DNA of 64,000 nt from an uncultured Pelagibacteraceae bacterium (GTDB taxonomy: Bacteria; Pseudomonadota; Alphaproteobacteria; Pelagibacterales; Pelagibacteraceae), in assembly GCA_902628495.1 (NCBI GenBank), contig CACONH010000001.1, positions 62,001 through 126,000 on the forward strand, read 5' to 3'. The position numbers and the translations under genes were made by a program. Below the pieces are notes generated by a model, which did no database searches, was not told the origin of the DNA, and worked only from the letters and a program-made list of their open reading frames with translations. Shown here one piece after another: positions 51,876 to 61,578 of this stretch. Every line of letters begins with the position of its first letter. Within the stretch, counting starts at the first letter, position 1.

Positions 51876-54035
51876 TTATATTACCCTTTCCGTTGTAGTA
51901 GAACTGTAAGCCTCTATAATGTCTTTTTTTTGAAAGTCATTAAAATCTTTAAAAGATATACCACATTCCAGTCCAGCTGACACTTGCTTGGCTTGGTTTT
52001 TTTCCCTAAAAATGGTGCTTATTTTACCATTATAAATTATTGCTCCATCTCTAATAATTCTAGCTAAAGCGTCCTGAGAAATTTCACCATCAATAACCTT
52101 TGAACCAGCGACTTTTCCCACTTTTGATACTTTAAAAATTTCTAAAATTTCAGCTGAACCAATTACCTTTTCTTCCACATCTGGGGATAATAGTCCAGAC
52201 ATCTGATTTTTTACAAAATCAATCAATTCATAGATTATATTAAATGAGGAAATTTTAACGTTATTTTGTTCTGCAATTTTTTTTGCTTCCTTACTAGGTT
52301 TAACGTTAAAAGCAATTAGAATTGCATTAGAAGCCTTAGCTAAATTGACATCTGTCTCGGTTACCATTCCAACATCGACTAAAATTATTTTTACCTTTAC
52401 CTCATCGTGTTGAATTTGATTAATTGCACTTTTTATTGCCTCTGACGACCCGTGCACATCTGATTTTACTATAATATTTAAATCTTCAGACTTGTTATCT
52501 TTAAAAGCAGATTCTTGTGTAAACATAGTTAAAGGATTTTTTGAAGTTTTGGTCTCTTCAATTCTTGCTTCTGATAAAGCCTTGGCCTCTTTTTCTGAGT
52601 CAAGAACCAAGAAGTCATCTCCAGATTTTGCTGCACCATTTATACCTAAAACTTCGACTGGTGTTGATGGTAATGCTTCATTAATTTGTTTTCCAGTATC
52701 ATCTATAATTGCTCTGACTTTTCCCCATTTTGTACCACAAACAAAATAATCTCCTTTTTTAAGATTACCGGATGTAACAATAATATTTGCTATCGGTCCT
52801 CTACCTATATCTATTTTTGACTCAAGGACTACACCGTTAGAGTTACAGCTAAAATCACATTTTAAATCTAAAAGTTCTGCTTGTAGTAAAATCAATTCGA
52901 GTAATTTATCTATATTTTTTTTAGTTTTTGTTGAAATTTCGACCATGATTGTATCTCCAGATAAGTCCTCTGAAATTAATTCATGCTCTAATAGCTGGTT
53001 TTTAATTTTTTGAGGATCAGCGTCTGGAAGATCACACTTGTTAATTGCTACAACAATTGGGACTTTTGCTGCTTTTGCGTGTTTTATTGATTCAACGGTT
53101 TGAGGCATCACTCCATCATTGGCTGCAACTACTAATACAACTATATCTGTCAACTTCGATCCTCTTGCTCTCATTTCAGTGAAAGCAGCATGACCCGGTG
53201 TGTCTATAAATGTGATTTTTTCATTACTTTTCGTTATTTGATAGGCTCCTATATGTTGCGTAATACCACCAAACTCTCCAGACACAATGTTTGTACTCCT
53301 TATAACATCTAAAACTGAAGTTTTACCATGATCAACATGACCCATAACTGTAATTATTGGAGGACGATTTTTTAGATTTTTGGATTTTGTATCTATAATA
53401 CTTTTTATTATTTCATCTGCTTTTTTTTCTCTAATAGGATTATGGCCAAATTCTTTTACTAAATATTCTGCTGTGTCAGAATCAATTGTATGATTAATAG
53501 TAACAGCAACACCCATACTCATTAAATGTTTAATTATATTTGATGATTGCTCGGCCATTCTGTTGGCAAGATCTCTAATTGTTATAAATTCAGGTATATT
53601 AATATCTCTCTTAATGTTTGCATTTTCTTCATCACCAATTTTACTTTTTGAAATTCTAAGCTCTTTTTCTCTAGCTCGTTTAATTGATGCAAGACTTCTT
53701 GATTTAAATTCTAAATCTTCGCTTAAAGCTCTAGAGACTGTTAGTTTAGTCTCTCTTTTTTTTGTACTAAATTTTGACTTATTGTCTTTATCTTTTTGGT
53801 TATTTTCACCTCTTATTACTTTCGTTGCTTTTTGTTCAGCTAACTTTCTACGTTCATAATCGCTTAGTTTTGTAGTTATAGGCTTAGTTTTAAAATTTTT
53901 TTTAAAATTATTCGTAGATTTTGAAAACTTTTGATTGTTAAAAGAAAATTTTTTTTTACTTTCAAAATTTTGTTGAGAAACAAAATTTTTTTTCGGCTTT
54001 CCGGATATTGTTAGTTTTTTCTTTTGTTTTTCCAT
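51876..54035 (-). CDS. infB: Translation initiation factor IF-2
   Basis: The GTPase that delivers fMet-tRNA to the ribosome. It has 719 residues, short for IF-2, with a Lys/Asn-rich N-terminal region (about 1-145) replacing longer variable domains. An IF2-N motif TIRDLANRMAEQSSNIIKHLM lies near 152. The G-domain has GHVDHGKTSVLD (about 230), DTPGHAAF (about 277) and NKCD (about 331). Domains II, III and C2 follow. The gap to nusA is 10 nt; the YlxR and L7Ae-like genes often found between nusA and infB are absent. Confidence 0.97.
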   Translation of the reverse strand: MEKQKKKLTISGKPKKNFVSQQNFESKKKFSFNNQKFSKSTNNFKKNFKTKPITTKLSDYERRKLAEQKATKVIRGENNQKDKDNKSKFSTKKRETKLTVSRALSEDLEFKSRSLASIKRAREKELRISKSKIGDEENANIKRDINIPEFITIRDLANRMAEQSSNIIKHLMSMGVAVTINHTIDSDTAEYLVKEFGHNPIREKKADEIIKSIIDTKSKNLKNRPPIITVMGHVDHGKTSVLDVIRSTNIVSGEFGGITQHIGAYQITKSNEKITFIDTPGHAAFTEMRARGSKLTDIVVLVVAANDGVMPQTVESIKHAKAAKVPIVVAINKCDLPDADPQKIKNQLLEHELISEDLSGDTIMVEISTKTKKNIDKLLELILLQAELLDLKCDFSCNSNGVVLESKIDIGRGPIANIIVTSGNLKKGDYFVCGTKWGKVRAIIDDTGKQINEALPSTPVEVLGINGAAKSGDDFLVLDSEKEAKALSEARIEETKTSKNPLTMFTQESAFKDNKSEDLNIIVKSDVHGSSEAIKSAINQIQHDEVKVKIILVDVGMVTETDVNLAKASNAILIAFNVKPSKEAKKIAEQNNVKISSFNIIYELIDFVKNQMSGLLSPDVEEKVIGSAEILEIFKVSKVGKVAGSKVIDGEISQDALARIIRDGAIIYNGKISTIFREKNQAKQVSAGLECGISFKDFNDFQKKDIIEAYSSTTTERVI

Positions 54036-54045
54036 TTTTCATCAC

Positions 54046-55590
54046 CTAATTATTATAAACTTTTTCTCGGGCTTTCATTATGAGGTCGTCCGCCTCTGCT
54101 TTTGATAAAGCAAAGTCTTCGAGATAGCCATTTATCCTGATCTTTTCACCTTTGATAATATCAAAACCACCGATTAATTCGTCAGATGCAAGATCTGCAA
54201 AATCGTTAAGAGTTAATATTTTTTTCTCACCTAATGTTAAAAGCATCCCAGGTGTTAATCCCGAATGATTTATTAAATCAGCTTCTAAACCTAAATCTTT
54301 TATCTTTTTTTGAATTTCTTCTTGATTTTTTTTATCAAATTCTATAGCTCTTTCAATTAGCTCTTTAGCAGTCTCCTCTTCAATACCTTCAATCTTTACT
54401 AAATCATTTAGTTTGCTATCTTTTAATAATTCAATTGTCGAGAAACCCTCGGCTACTAAAAGCTGACCAAGTGTTTCATCCACCTCTAAATTTTTCATCA
54501 AATTTTCTGTTCTATCTTTAAACTCTTCTTGTCTTTTTTCCGATTCTTCTTTATCAGTCATGATATTTATTTCATAATCAATAAGTTTTGTTGCAAGTCT
54601 AACGTTTTGTCCTCTTCTTCCAATCGCTTTACTCAAATTTTCCTCAGTCAGAATAACATCTAATTTTTTTGCTTCTTGATAAATATTAACTTTTAATACT
54701 TCAGCAGGTGAGAGAGCATTTGAAACTACTACCGTTACATCCTCAGACCAATTCACTATATCAATTTTTTCTCCTTGTAATTCATTAACAACTGCTTGTA
54801 CCCTACTACCTCTCATTCCAACGCAGGCTCCAACTGGATCTAATGATGTATCGATAGCTTTAACACAAATTTTTGCTCTACTACCCGGGTCTCTTGCTGA
54901 GGATTTTATCTCAATTAAACCATCGTATATTTCTGGAACTTCTTGAATGAATAGTTTCTCCATAAATTTTGGATGAGCTCTAGATAAGAATATTTGTTGT
55001 CCTCTTTGCTCTCTTCTAACATCATAACAATATGCTTTTACTCTGTCTCCTGCTTTTATATTTTCTCTTGGGATCATTTCATTTTTTTGTATTATTGCTT
55101 CTGCTTTTCCTAAATCAACAATTACATTTCCAAACTCTAATCTTTTGACTATCCCGCTCAATATTGTGTCTTTTTTATCAATAAAATCGTTAAACTGTCT
55201 TTCTTTTTCAGCCTCCCTGACACTAAAACTAATAACTTGTTTAGCAGTCTGTGCAGCAATTCTTCCAAAATCAAATGTTGGAAGAGGTTGCAATATTTCT
55301 TCACCTAATTTTTTCTCATTATTAAGAGCTTTAGCTCTTTCTAAGCTTATTTCTGTATTTTTGTTTTCTGGTTTTTCGACAATTATTAATTTTCTAAAAA
55401 TTTCAATATCGCCATTTTCTCTATTAATATTAACTTGAATTTCATTTTCATTACCAAATTTTGACTTAGCGGCTTTAGCAATACCAGTTTCCATAGAATT
55501 AATAATTAATTCTTTATCTATAGACTTTTCTAGTGCAACTGCTTCTGCAATTCTTAATAATTCAAGTTTATCTGCTCGTCTGTTTAACAT
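54046..55590 (-). CDS. nusA: Transcription termination/antitermination factor NusA
   Basis: Binds RNA polymerase and modulates pausing, intrinsic termination and antitermination. It has 514 residues from ATG 55590 (MLNRRADKLELLRIAEAVA); the frame opens 12 codons earlier inside a terminator hairpin, so the longer start is rejected. The NTD (about 1-120) is followed by S1 (about 125-190), then KH1/KH2 with VGMRGSRVQAVVNEL (about 263) and SKAIGRRGQNVRLA (about 320). A C-terminal acidic helix-hairpin-helix region resembles the repeat domain of proteobacterial NusA. A GGAG Shine-Dalgarno lies 8 nt upstream, directly after the terminator U-run. rimP is missing from its usual place upstream. Confidence 0.96.
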   Translation of the reverse strand: MLNRRADKLELLRIAEAVALEKSIDKELIINSMETGIAKAAKSKFGNENEIQVNINRENGDIEIFRKLIIVEKPENKNTEISLERAKALNNEKKLGEEILQPLPTFDFGRIAAQTAKQVISFSVREAEKERQFNDFIDKKDTILSGIVKRLEFGNVIVDLGKAEAIIQKNEMIPRENIKAGDRVKAYCYDVRREQRGQQIFLSRAHPKFMEKLFIQEVPEIYDGLIEIKSSARDPGSRAKICVKAIDTSLDPVGACVGMRGSRVQAVVNELQGEKIDIVNWSEDVTVVVSNALSPAEVLKVNIYQEAKKLDVILTEENLSKAIGRRGQNVRLATKLIDYEINIMTDKEESEKRQEEFKDRTENLMKNLEVDETLGQLLVAEGFSTIELLKDSKLNDLVKIEGIEEETAKELIERAIEFDKKNQEEIQKKIKDLGLEADLINHSGLTPGMLLTLGEKKILTLNDFADLASDELIGGFDIIKGEKIRINGYLEDFALSKAEADDLIMKAREKVYNN

Positions 55591-55602
55591 ATTTTTTTCT
55601 CC

Positions 55603-55625
55603 AAAAAAAAATGGGCCGAAGCCCA
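55603..55625 (-). terminator. Intrinsic terminator in the nusA leader
   Basis: On minus: TGGGC-TTCG-GCCCA (55625-55612), a 5-bp GC stem with a UUCG tetraloop, followed by nine U (55611-55603). The U-run ends exactly where the nusA GGAG ribosome-binding site begins (55602-55599). No promoter can fit between it and nusA, so nusA mRNA must read through it. Confidence 0.88.
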
Positions 55626-55627
55626 CT

Positions 55628-55639
55628 TTGATATATCAA
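55628..55639. repeat. 12-bp palindrome in the nusA leader
   Basis: TTGATATATCAA is perfectly self-complementary and lies 2 nt upstream of the terminator stem, between the candidate promoter and the terminator. It could be an operator or a stacking hairpin. Confidence 0.45.
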
Positions 55640-55652
55640 CAATGTTATAAGT

Positions 55653-55680
55653 TTTATAATTAATATTTATAAATTTTCAA
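55653..55680 (-). promoter_or_regulatory. Candidate sigma70 promoter for the nusA operon
   Basis: On minus: TTGAAA (55680-55675), 16-bp spacer, TATAAA (55658-55653), located between the metK stop and the leader terminator. A start near 55646 would give a leader of about 56 nt holding the palindrome, the terminator and the Shine-Dalgarno site. Confidence 0.55.
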
Positions 55681-55687
55681 CTTATTA

Positions 55688-56851
55688 TTACTTACTGAAA
55701 ATGTCTTTTTTATCGACTTTTTCCCATGAAAAAGAGCCATCAGGTCCTGGATCCCTACCAAAGTGTCCATATGCTGCGGATTTTTCATATATAGGTTTAT
55801 TCAATCCTAACATCTCCCTAATACCTCTAGGACTTAAATCAAAATTTTTTTGTATTAAGCTTTCTACATGTTTATTCTTTTCTTCATCGTTATCAAATAA
55901 ATCTACATATATTGAAAGTGGCTTTGACACGCCAATTGCATAGGCTAATTGAATGAGACACTTATCTGCAATTTTTGAAGCTACAATATTTTTTGCAAGA
56001 TATCGTGATGCATATGCTGCTGATCTATCAACCTTCGTGGGATCTTTTCCTGAGAAAGCTCCTCCACCGTGTGGTGCAGCTCCACCATAAGTGTCGACTA
56101 TTATTTTTCTGCCTGTTAGACCGCTATCTCCATCTGGGCCGCCAATAACAAAATTTCCAGTTGGATTGACATAAATTTCTGACTCGGACAAATTTTTTAA
56201 TAATTCTCTAGGAATTGATTTCTCAATATAAGGCTTAACTAATTCTCTAACTTGAGATTGATTTACATCTGCAGAATGTTGTGTAGATATCACTACAGAT
56301 TTTACATTAGTTGGTTTTCCATCTTTATATTCAATAGTTATTTGACTTTTAGAATCAGGTTCAATATTTTTAAGTTTTCCTGACTTTCTATCTTCAGCCA
56401 TTAATCTTAAAATCTTATGTGAATAATGTATCGGGGCTGGCATTAAAACATCGGTTTCGTTACAAGCATATCCAAACATTATTCCTTGATCTCCTGCTCC
56501 TTCATCTTTGTTTCCTGAAGAATCAACTCCCATTGCAATATCTGATGATTGAGCATGCAAATGACTTTCTATTTTTGTGGCTTCCTTATAAGTGAAACCA
56601 TCTTGATCATATCCAATGTCTTTAATACAAGATCTGACTTTCTGGATTAAATCATCTTTTTTAATTTCAGGCCCCCTTACCTCTCCAGCCAAAACAACTT
56701 TATTTGTTGTAGTTAAAGTCTCGCATGCAACTCTGGACTGAGGCTCAGCGCCAAGGTAAGTATCTACTACCATATCAGATATCCTGTCACAGACTTTATC
56801 TGGATGGCCTTCAGATACTGACTCGCTTGTAAATAAATAATTTTTTTTCAT
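55688..56851 (-). CDS. metK: S-adenosylmethionine synthetase
   Basis: Makes SAM from methionine and ATP. It has 387 residues. [14 protein letters not shown] (about 11-24), [12 protein letters not shown] (about 117-128) and [25 protein letters not shown] (about 258-282) are the substrate and phosphate-loop signatures. It overlaps lnt by 4 nt. SAM riboswitches are common in SAR11 but none is visible here, since metK sits inside an operon. It is followed by the nusA promoter and terminator. Confidence 0.98.
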   Translation of the reverse strand: MKKNYLFTSESVSEGHPDKVCDRISDMVVDTYLGAEPQSRVACETLTTTNKVVLAGEVRGPEIKKDDLIQKVRSCIKDIGYDQDGFTYKEATKIESHLHAQSSDIAMGVDSSGNKDEGAGDQGIMFGYACNETDVLMPAPIHYSHKILRLMAEDRKSGKLKNIEPDSKSQITIEYKDGKPTNVKSVVISTQHSADVNQSQVRELVKPYIEKSIPRELLKNLSESEIYVNPTGNFVIGGPDGDSGLTGRKIIVDTYGGAAPHGGGAFSGKDPTKVDRSAAYASRYLAKNIVASKIADKCLIQLAYAIGVSKPLSIYVDLFDNDEEKNKHVESLIQKNFDLSPRGIREMLGLNKPIYEKSAAYGHFGRDPGPDGSFSWEKVDKKDIFSK

Positions 56852-58368
56852 TTAAATTTTTTTAAAAAGAAAATTAAACTAATATAAAAAAATATTAAAA
56901 AAAAGAAAATCTTGTTACCATAAACGCTAAAGAATGTGGGATAATCATTAGAAACCGAGTTAATTTCTATGCTTCCCTTTTGAGTTGTGTTGAGCATTTT
57001 ATTAACTTTACCATTTGAACTTATATGAGCAGAAATTCCATTGTTAGCAACTCTTAAAATATCTTTGCCTTCCTCAATTGATCTAAATATAGAGTGTGAA
57101 AAATGTTGAACAGGTCCTATACTGTTTCCAAACCAGCCGTCTTCAGAAATATTTAATATAAAATCGTAATTATCTTCATTTTTAGTTAATGCACCAGAAA
57201 ATATAATTTCATAACAGATCAAAGGTAAAAATGAAATTTCACCTACACTAAGAATGTTTCTCTCAGTTGAAGAGCTGAACGATTTATATCCATGAGTTAT
57301 TTTTTTTAAACCAAACTTGCTTAAAAATTTTTCTAAAGGTAGAAATTCTCCAAATGGGACAAGCTTATTTTTATTATATTTATCCTCTATTTCAAATTCC
57401 TTGTTAAATACTGCTAATGAATTAAATATTTTTTCTCCGTCATCTGAAGTAATACCTAAGATTATTTTTGATTTATCTGTTAATTGATTAGAAATATTAC
57501 CAAAATTATTTTCTAAATGATTTATTTCTCCAATATTAGTTATGCCTTCTGGAAAAACTAAAATTACATCTTTATCAAGTGGATAACTATTTTCAAAAAG
57601 TTCGTTTATTTTATCTTCTATGGGTTCATTGATAAAAAACCTCTCAATATTAAACTTAGGAGAAACTAATTTTATTGATGGAAAGATTATTTTTTTTGGT
57701 TTATTTTCAATTTGCTCAATTTTATTAAATCCATAGTAAACATTAATTAATAACGTCAAAACTGCTAATAATAAGATAGTGAATTTTCCTAAATTTTTAA
57801 TATTGAAAAAAATTATTATTGGTAAAGTGTAAAAGGTAATAACTAATAAGTTTAAAGAGTAAGTCCCTATAAAGCTAAGTATTTGCAGCGAACTAATAAT
57901 ATTTACTAAACTAAATGTAATTAAATTCCAAGGAAATCCACCAAGAATTGTTCCTCTCAAGTATTCAACAATGGACAGTGAAAGTGAGAAAATTAAAATT
58001 GAACTAAAATTCATTTTTATATTAAAAAATTTCAGTAGATAGGAAAATAATCCATAAAATAACGCTAACAAAAAGGGGATTAATAAAATTGATAAAATAA
58101 TTAAATTTTCAAAATTTTTATCGAATTTAAGGGAATATGAAATCCAATATAAATTAGATAAAAAATATCCGAATCCATAAAACCATCCAATTAAGAAATT
58201 ATTAAGTAAATTTCGACTAATATTAATAACCAAAATATAAAATAAAACTGGAAAAGTAAAAAAATTTATTAAAAAAAAATTATAAGGAGGTAGGCTATAT
58301 GATGAAAGAAAACCTAAAAAAAGTAAAATAATTATTATTAAAAATTTGTTATTTAAAATTTGAGCCAA
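56848..58368 (-). CDS. lnt: Apolipoprotein N-acyltransferase
   Basis: Adds the third acyl chain to lipoproteins at the periplasmic face. It has 506 residues. About seven N-terminal helices (to about 215) precede a nitrilase-like domain whose triad is visible: Glu in VFPEGITN (about 274), Lys in [13 protein letters not shown] (about 336) and Cys in [12 protein letters not shown] (about 388). A last helix is at 480-500. It begins with TTG at 58368, one base after the ybeY stop; no ATG lies nearby. Its substrates in the window include the protease and the argH-lysA lipoproteins. Confidence 0.95.
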   Translation of the reverse strand: MAQILNNKFLIIIILLFLGFLSSYSLPPYNFFLINFFTFPVLFYILVINISRNLLNNFLIGWFYGFGYFLSNLYWISYSLKFDKNFENLIILSILLIPFLLALFYGLFSYLLKFFNIKMNFSSILIFSLSLSIVEYLRGTILGGFPWNLITFSLVNIISSLQILSFIGTYSLNLLVITFYTLPIIIFFNIKNLGKFTILLLAVLTLLINVYYGFNKIEQIENKPKKIIFPSIKLVSPKFNIERFFINEPIEDKINELFENSYPLDKDVILVFPEGITNIGEINHLENNFGNISNQLTDKSKIILGITSDDGEKIFNSLAVFNKEFEIEDKYNKNKLVPFGEFLPLEKFLSKFGLKKITHGYKSFSSSTERNILSVGEISFLPLICYEIIFSGALTKNEDNYDFILNISEDGWFGNSIGPVQHFSHSIFRSIEEGKDILRVANNGISAHISSNGKVNKMLNTTQKGSIEINSVSNDYPTFFSVYGNKIFFFLIFFYISLIFFLKKFK

Positions 58369-58369
58369 T

Positions 58370-58810
58370 TTAAAAATTAAGTTGTTTAAATATTAAATTT
58401 TCTTTTCTAGACATCTTTTTAAAATCTTTATATTTAATGTGATCATGTCCACATAAGTGTAGGTATCCATGGATCCACATTTTATCTAATTCATGCTCGA
58501 ACAAGGATTTTTTGGATCTTTTATTAATTATTTCATAACTAATAGCTATGTCTCCAAGATAAATGTTACTTTTATTGTTTATTTTTAATGGAAATGACAA
58601 AACATCTGTTGGTTTATTAACTTTTCTAAATTTATTATTTAATTTTTTCATTTTCAAATTATTTGTTAAAAATACAGTAAATTCTTTTTTTTTTTTTGAT
58701 GAATTTATTTGAGTGTTAAATTTTCTTTGTTTTATTTTGAAGTAATTTTTTAAATTTTTAATCTTTTTTTTCCATTTGGGGAAATCAACAACAACATAAA
58801 TTTTGATCAT
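58370..58810 (-). CDS. ybeY: Endoribonuclease YbeY
   Basis: Zinc-dependent RNase for rRNA maturation and ribosome quality control. It has 146 residues. The UPF0054 signature HELDKMWIHGYLHLCGHDH (about 111-129) provides the three zinc-binding His (HGxLHLxGxDH). RKVNKPTDVLSFPL (about 62-75) is the other conserved block. Its ATG overlaps the phoH stop (ATGA). The phoH-ybeY-lnt order is conserved; a CorC-type gene often found between ybeY and lnt is absent. Confidence 0.95.
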   Translation of the reverse strand: MIKIYVVVDFPKWKKKIKNLKNYFKIKQRKFNTQINSSKKKKEFTVFLTNNLKMKKLNNKFRKVNKPTDVLSFPLKINNKSNIYLGDIAISYEIINKRSKKSLFEHELDKMWIHGYLHLCGHDHIKYKDFKKMSRKENLIFKQLNF

Positions 58811-59805
58811 TTCTTAGAATTTTGATCGGAATATGCTTTTACTATTTTAGAAACTAATGGGTGTCTCACCACATCTGTGTGATCAAAATCTATTACAGAT
58901 ATCTCATTTAAATGCCCAAGTATTTCTTTAGATCTTTTTAAACCAGATAAAGATTTATTAGGTAAATCTATTTGTGATGGATCACCATTAATAACAATTT
59001 TTGAGTTTTCTCCTATTCTAGTTAAAAACATTTTAATTTGAGTATCAGTTGCATTTTGAGCCTCGTCTAAAATAGCAAAAGAATTTTTTAATGTTCTGCC
59101 TCGCATAAATGCCAAAGGTGCTATTTCTATATCACCAATTTCAATACGTTTTTGGATTTTTTCAAAATCTAAAAGATCATAAAGCGCATCATATAAAGGT
59201 CGTAGATATGGATCTACCTTTTCCTTCATATCTCCAGGTAAAAACCCTAGTCTTTCTCCGGCCTCAACTGCTGGTCTAGATAATATTATCCTCTCTATTT
59301 TTTTATCTAGAAGCATGGTTAAAGCGATAGCTACTGCTAAATAAGTTTTTCCAGTACCAGCGGGTCCAGAAGATATTATAATTTCGCTATCTCTTAGTGC
59401 TCTAACATATTTTTTTTGTTTCTCTGATCTTGGTATTACTGATTTTTTCGGCGTTTTAATTATGTATTCTATTTTATCTGTTTTTTCCTCAATCATAAAT
59501 TTATTTACCGAAGATATAATATCTTTCGTTTCAATTGTGCCGTTATTTATAAATCTATCAAATAAAAAAACAATTGCATTTTTTACTAATTCATTTTTTT
59601 TTGATGTACTTTTTACTAAAATTGAATTACCACGAGAATAAATACTTGTATCAGTTATTTTTTCCAATTCTTTTATATTATTGTTAAATTCGCCGACAAC
59701 ACCCATTAATATTTCATTGTTTTTAAATATAATACTTAGGGTATTATTTTCAGAGTATACAAATTTTAAATCATCAACAGCTTTTTTATAAGAAAAGTTA
59801 TTCAA
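58807..59805 (-). CDS. PhoH-like ATPase (YbeZ type)
   Basis: A 332-residue P-loop ATPase linked to RNA metabolism. An N-terminal KH-like part (about 15-100) precedes Walker A SSGPAGTGKTYLAVAIAL (about 141-158), the RPAVEAGERLGFLPGDM block near 176 and Walker B FAILDEAQNAT near 235. It begins with TTG at 59805, one base after the miaB stop. The neighbour ybeY, an RNase, is its usual partner. Confidence 0.93.
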   Translation of the reverse strand: MNNFSYKKAVDDLKFVYSENNTLSIIFKNNEILMGVVGEFNNNIKELEKITDTSIYSRGNSILVKSTSKKNELVKNAIVFLFDRFINNGTIETKDIISSVNKFMIEEKTDKIEYIIKTPKKSVIPRSEKQKKYVRALRDSEIIISSGPAGTGKTYLAVAIALTMLLDKKIERIILSRPAVEAGERLGFLPGDMKEKVDPYLRPLYDALYDLLDFEKIQKRIEIGDIEIAPLAFMRGRTLKNSFAILDEAQNATDTQIKMFLTRIGENSKIVINGDPSQIDLPNKSLSGLKRSKEILGHLNEISVIDFDHTDVVRHPLVSKIVKAYSDQNSKK

Positions 59806-59806
59806 A

Positions 59807-61141
59807 TTAAGCGGCTCTCATATCTTTACTTTTATCAATTCTTCCAAATAAAGTATTTCGATTTATTTTTTCTATTTTTACATTTACTAATTTTCCAATA
59901 AACTTTTCCTCACCATCAAAAATTACGGAGTTTAAAAATATATTTCTTCCAAAATACTTATTCTGACTTTTTAATTTATTTTCTACTAAAACTTCAATTG
60001 TTGAACCTATTAATGACTCATTTTTTTTAATTTGGTGATCCTCTAAAACACTTTGTAAATTTAGTAAACGTTCTTTTGCAATTTCTTTATTAATTTGTTT
60101 CAATTTTGATGCAGGGGTGCCAGGCCTTGGACTGTATATAAAAGAATAAGAATTAATAAATTTAATTTTTTTTACTAACTTAATAGTATCATTAAAATCA
60201 CAATCTGTTTCTCCTGGATAACCCACGATAAAATCACTAGAAAATTCAACATTATGATTTTTTTGCTTTATGAGTTTATAAATTTCTAAATATTTCTCTA
60301 CTTTGTGATTTCTATTCATTAATTTTAAAATTTTATTGGAGCCGCTTTGGATTGGCAAATGTATAAAAGGCATTAGTTTTTTACAATTAGAATAGCATTC
60401 AATCAAATCTTCTGTCATGTCTCTTGGGTGAGATGTGGTGTATCTAATTCTATTTAATTCTTTTATTTTATCTAACTCCAATATTAGGTGTGACAAATTG
60501 AAATTTTTTTCTTTATCTTTGAAAAGATATGCATTTACATTTTGTCCTAATAAAATAATTTCCCTTGTACCATTTTTTACTAAATTCTCAGCTTCATCAA
60601 TAATTCTTTTAAAAGGTCTGGAATACTCAGGTCCTCTTGTATAGGGAACAACACAAAAACTGCAAAACTTATCACATCCCTCTTGAATTGTTAAAAAAGA
60701 TGAAACCTTGCTATCATTATTTTTAATTTTATCTAAATAATTAAATTTATCTTCAGTTTCAAATTCCGTTAATTCATGTTTTTTTTTTGAATCAAAATTA
60801 TGAATAATCTTATTTATCTTATGATATGATTGTGGGCCAATAATGATATCTATAAAAGGTTCTCTTTTGATCATTTCCCTACTCTCAGCTTGAGCAACAC
60901 AACCTGCAACAATCACGATAGGTTTTTTTTTATTTTTATAGTTTTTTCTTACTCTCCCTATTTCGTCAAAAACTTTTTCTTTTGACTTATCTCTGATATG
61001 ACAAGTGTTTAACAAATAACAATCAGCGCTTAAGTGATCATTTGTTTTTAAATAACCAATATTTTTTACAGTATCGTAAATACGATTCGTATCATATTCA
61101 TTCATTTGACAACCGAAGGTTCTAATGAATATTTTTTTCAC
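59807..61141 (-). CDS. miaB: tRNA (N6-isopentenyl adenosine-37-C2)-methylthiotransferase
   Basis: A radical-SAM enzyme with two [4Fe-4S] clusters that makes ms2i6A37 in tRNAs reading U-starting codons, such as the tRNA-Leu here. It has 444 residues. The UPF0004 domain has FGCQMNEYDT (about 9-18), NTCHIRDK and VAGCVAQ. The radical-SAM motif CDKFCSFCVVPYTRG lies near 156-170, and a C-terminal TRAM domain follows. It begins with GTG at 61141, 2 nt after the fur stop. Confidence 0.97.
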   Translation of the reverse strand: MKKIFIRTFGCQMNEYDTNRIYDTVKNIGYLKTNDHLSADCYLLNTCHIRDKSKEKVFDEIGRVRKNYKNKKKPIVIVAGCVAQAESREMIKREPFIDIIIGPQSYHKINKIIHNFDSKKKHELTEFETEDKFNYLDKIKNNDSKVSSFLTIQEGCDKFCSFCVVPYTRGPEYSRPFKRIIDEAENLVKNGTREIILLGQNVNAYLFKDKEKNFNLSHLILELDKIKELNRIRYTTSHPRDMTEDLIECYSNCKKLMPFIHLPIQSGSNKILKLMNRNHKVEKYLEIYKLIKQKNHNVEFSSDFIVGYPGETDCDFNDTIKLVKKIKFINSYSFIYSPRPGTPASKLKQINKEIAKERLLNLQSVLEDHQIKKNESLIGSTIEVLVENKLKSQNKYFGRNIFLNSVIFDGEEKFIGKLVNVKIEKINRNTLFGRIDKSKDMRAA

Positions 61142-61143
61142 AA

Positions 61144-61569
61144 TTACTCAGATTTATTTTTAACACAGTAAAGTTCAAGTTTTGAGTCAACTAACTTATA
61201 TCCATGTTTTTCTGCTATTTTTTTTTGAATAATTTCAATCTCATCACTAGTAAATTCAATTATATTTCCAGTTTTTATATCTATTAAATGATTATGATCA
61301 TCATTAAGCTCATATCTTGCTTTTCCGTCTTTAAAATCATGTTTCATTAAAATGCCAGACTCTTCAAATAATTTTACTGTTCTATAAACTGTTGCAATAC
61401 TTATCTTGCTATCTATGTCGGAAACTCTTTTATAAAGTTCATCAACATCGGGGTGATCTGACTCACCATAATTCTTTTTAGACTCGGATATAACTCTTGC
61501 AATAGTTTTTCTTTGATCGGTTAATTTTACACCTTTGGCTAAACATTTTTGCTCTATTGTATCTGTCAT
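61144..61569 (-). CDS. fur: Fur-family metalloregulator (Fur/Mur)
   Basis: A 141-residue repressor. The winged helix has GVKLTDQRKTIARVI (about 13-27) and ISIATVYRTVKLFEESGI (about 57-74). The metal-binding DDHNHLIDIKTGNIIEF (about 89-105) lacks the CxxC zinc pair, as is common in alphaproteobacterial Fur/Mur. It is placed between tsaB and miaB as in relatives. In clades with Irr, this protein often senses manganese or iron as a secondary regulator, so Mur remains possible. Two Fur-family genes (this and irr) lie in the window. Confidence 0.9.
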   Translation of the reverse strand: MTDTIEQKCLAKGVKLTDQRKTIARVISESKKNYGESDHPDVDELYKRVSDIDSKISIATVYRTVKLFEESGILMKHDFKDGKARYELNDDHNHLIDIKTGNIIEFTSDEIEIIQKKIAEKHGYKLVDSKLELYCVKNKSE

Positions 61570-61578
61570 AATATTATT

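Noticed and set aside
56848-58368. SAM riboswitch controlling metK
   Set aside because: metK overlaps lnt by 4 nt within an operon, so there is no leader region, and no SAM-II/SAM-V-like pseudoknot was seen upstream.
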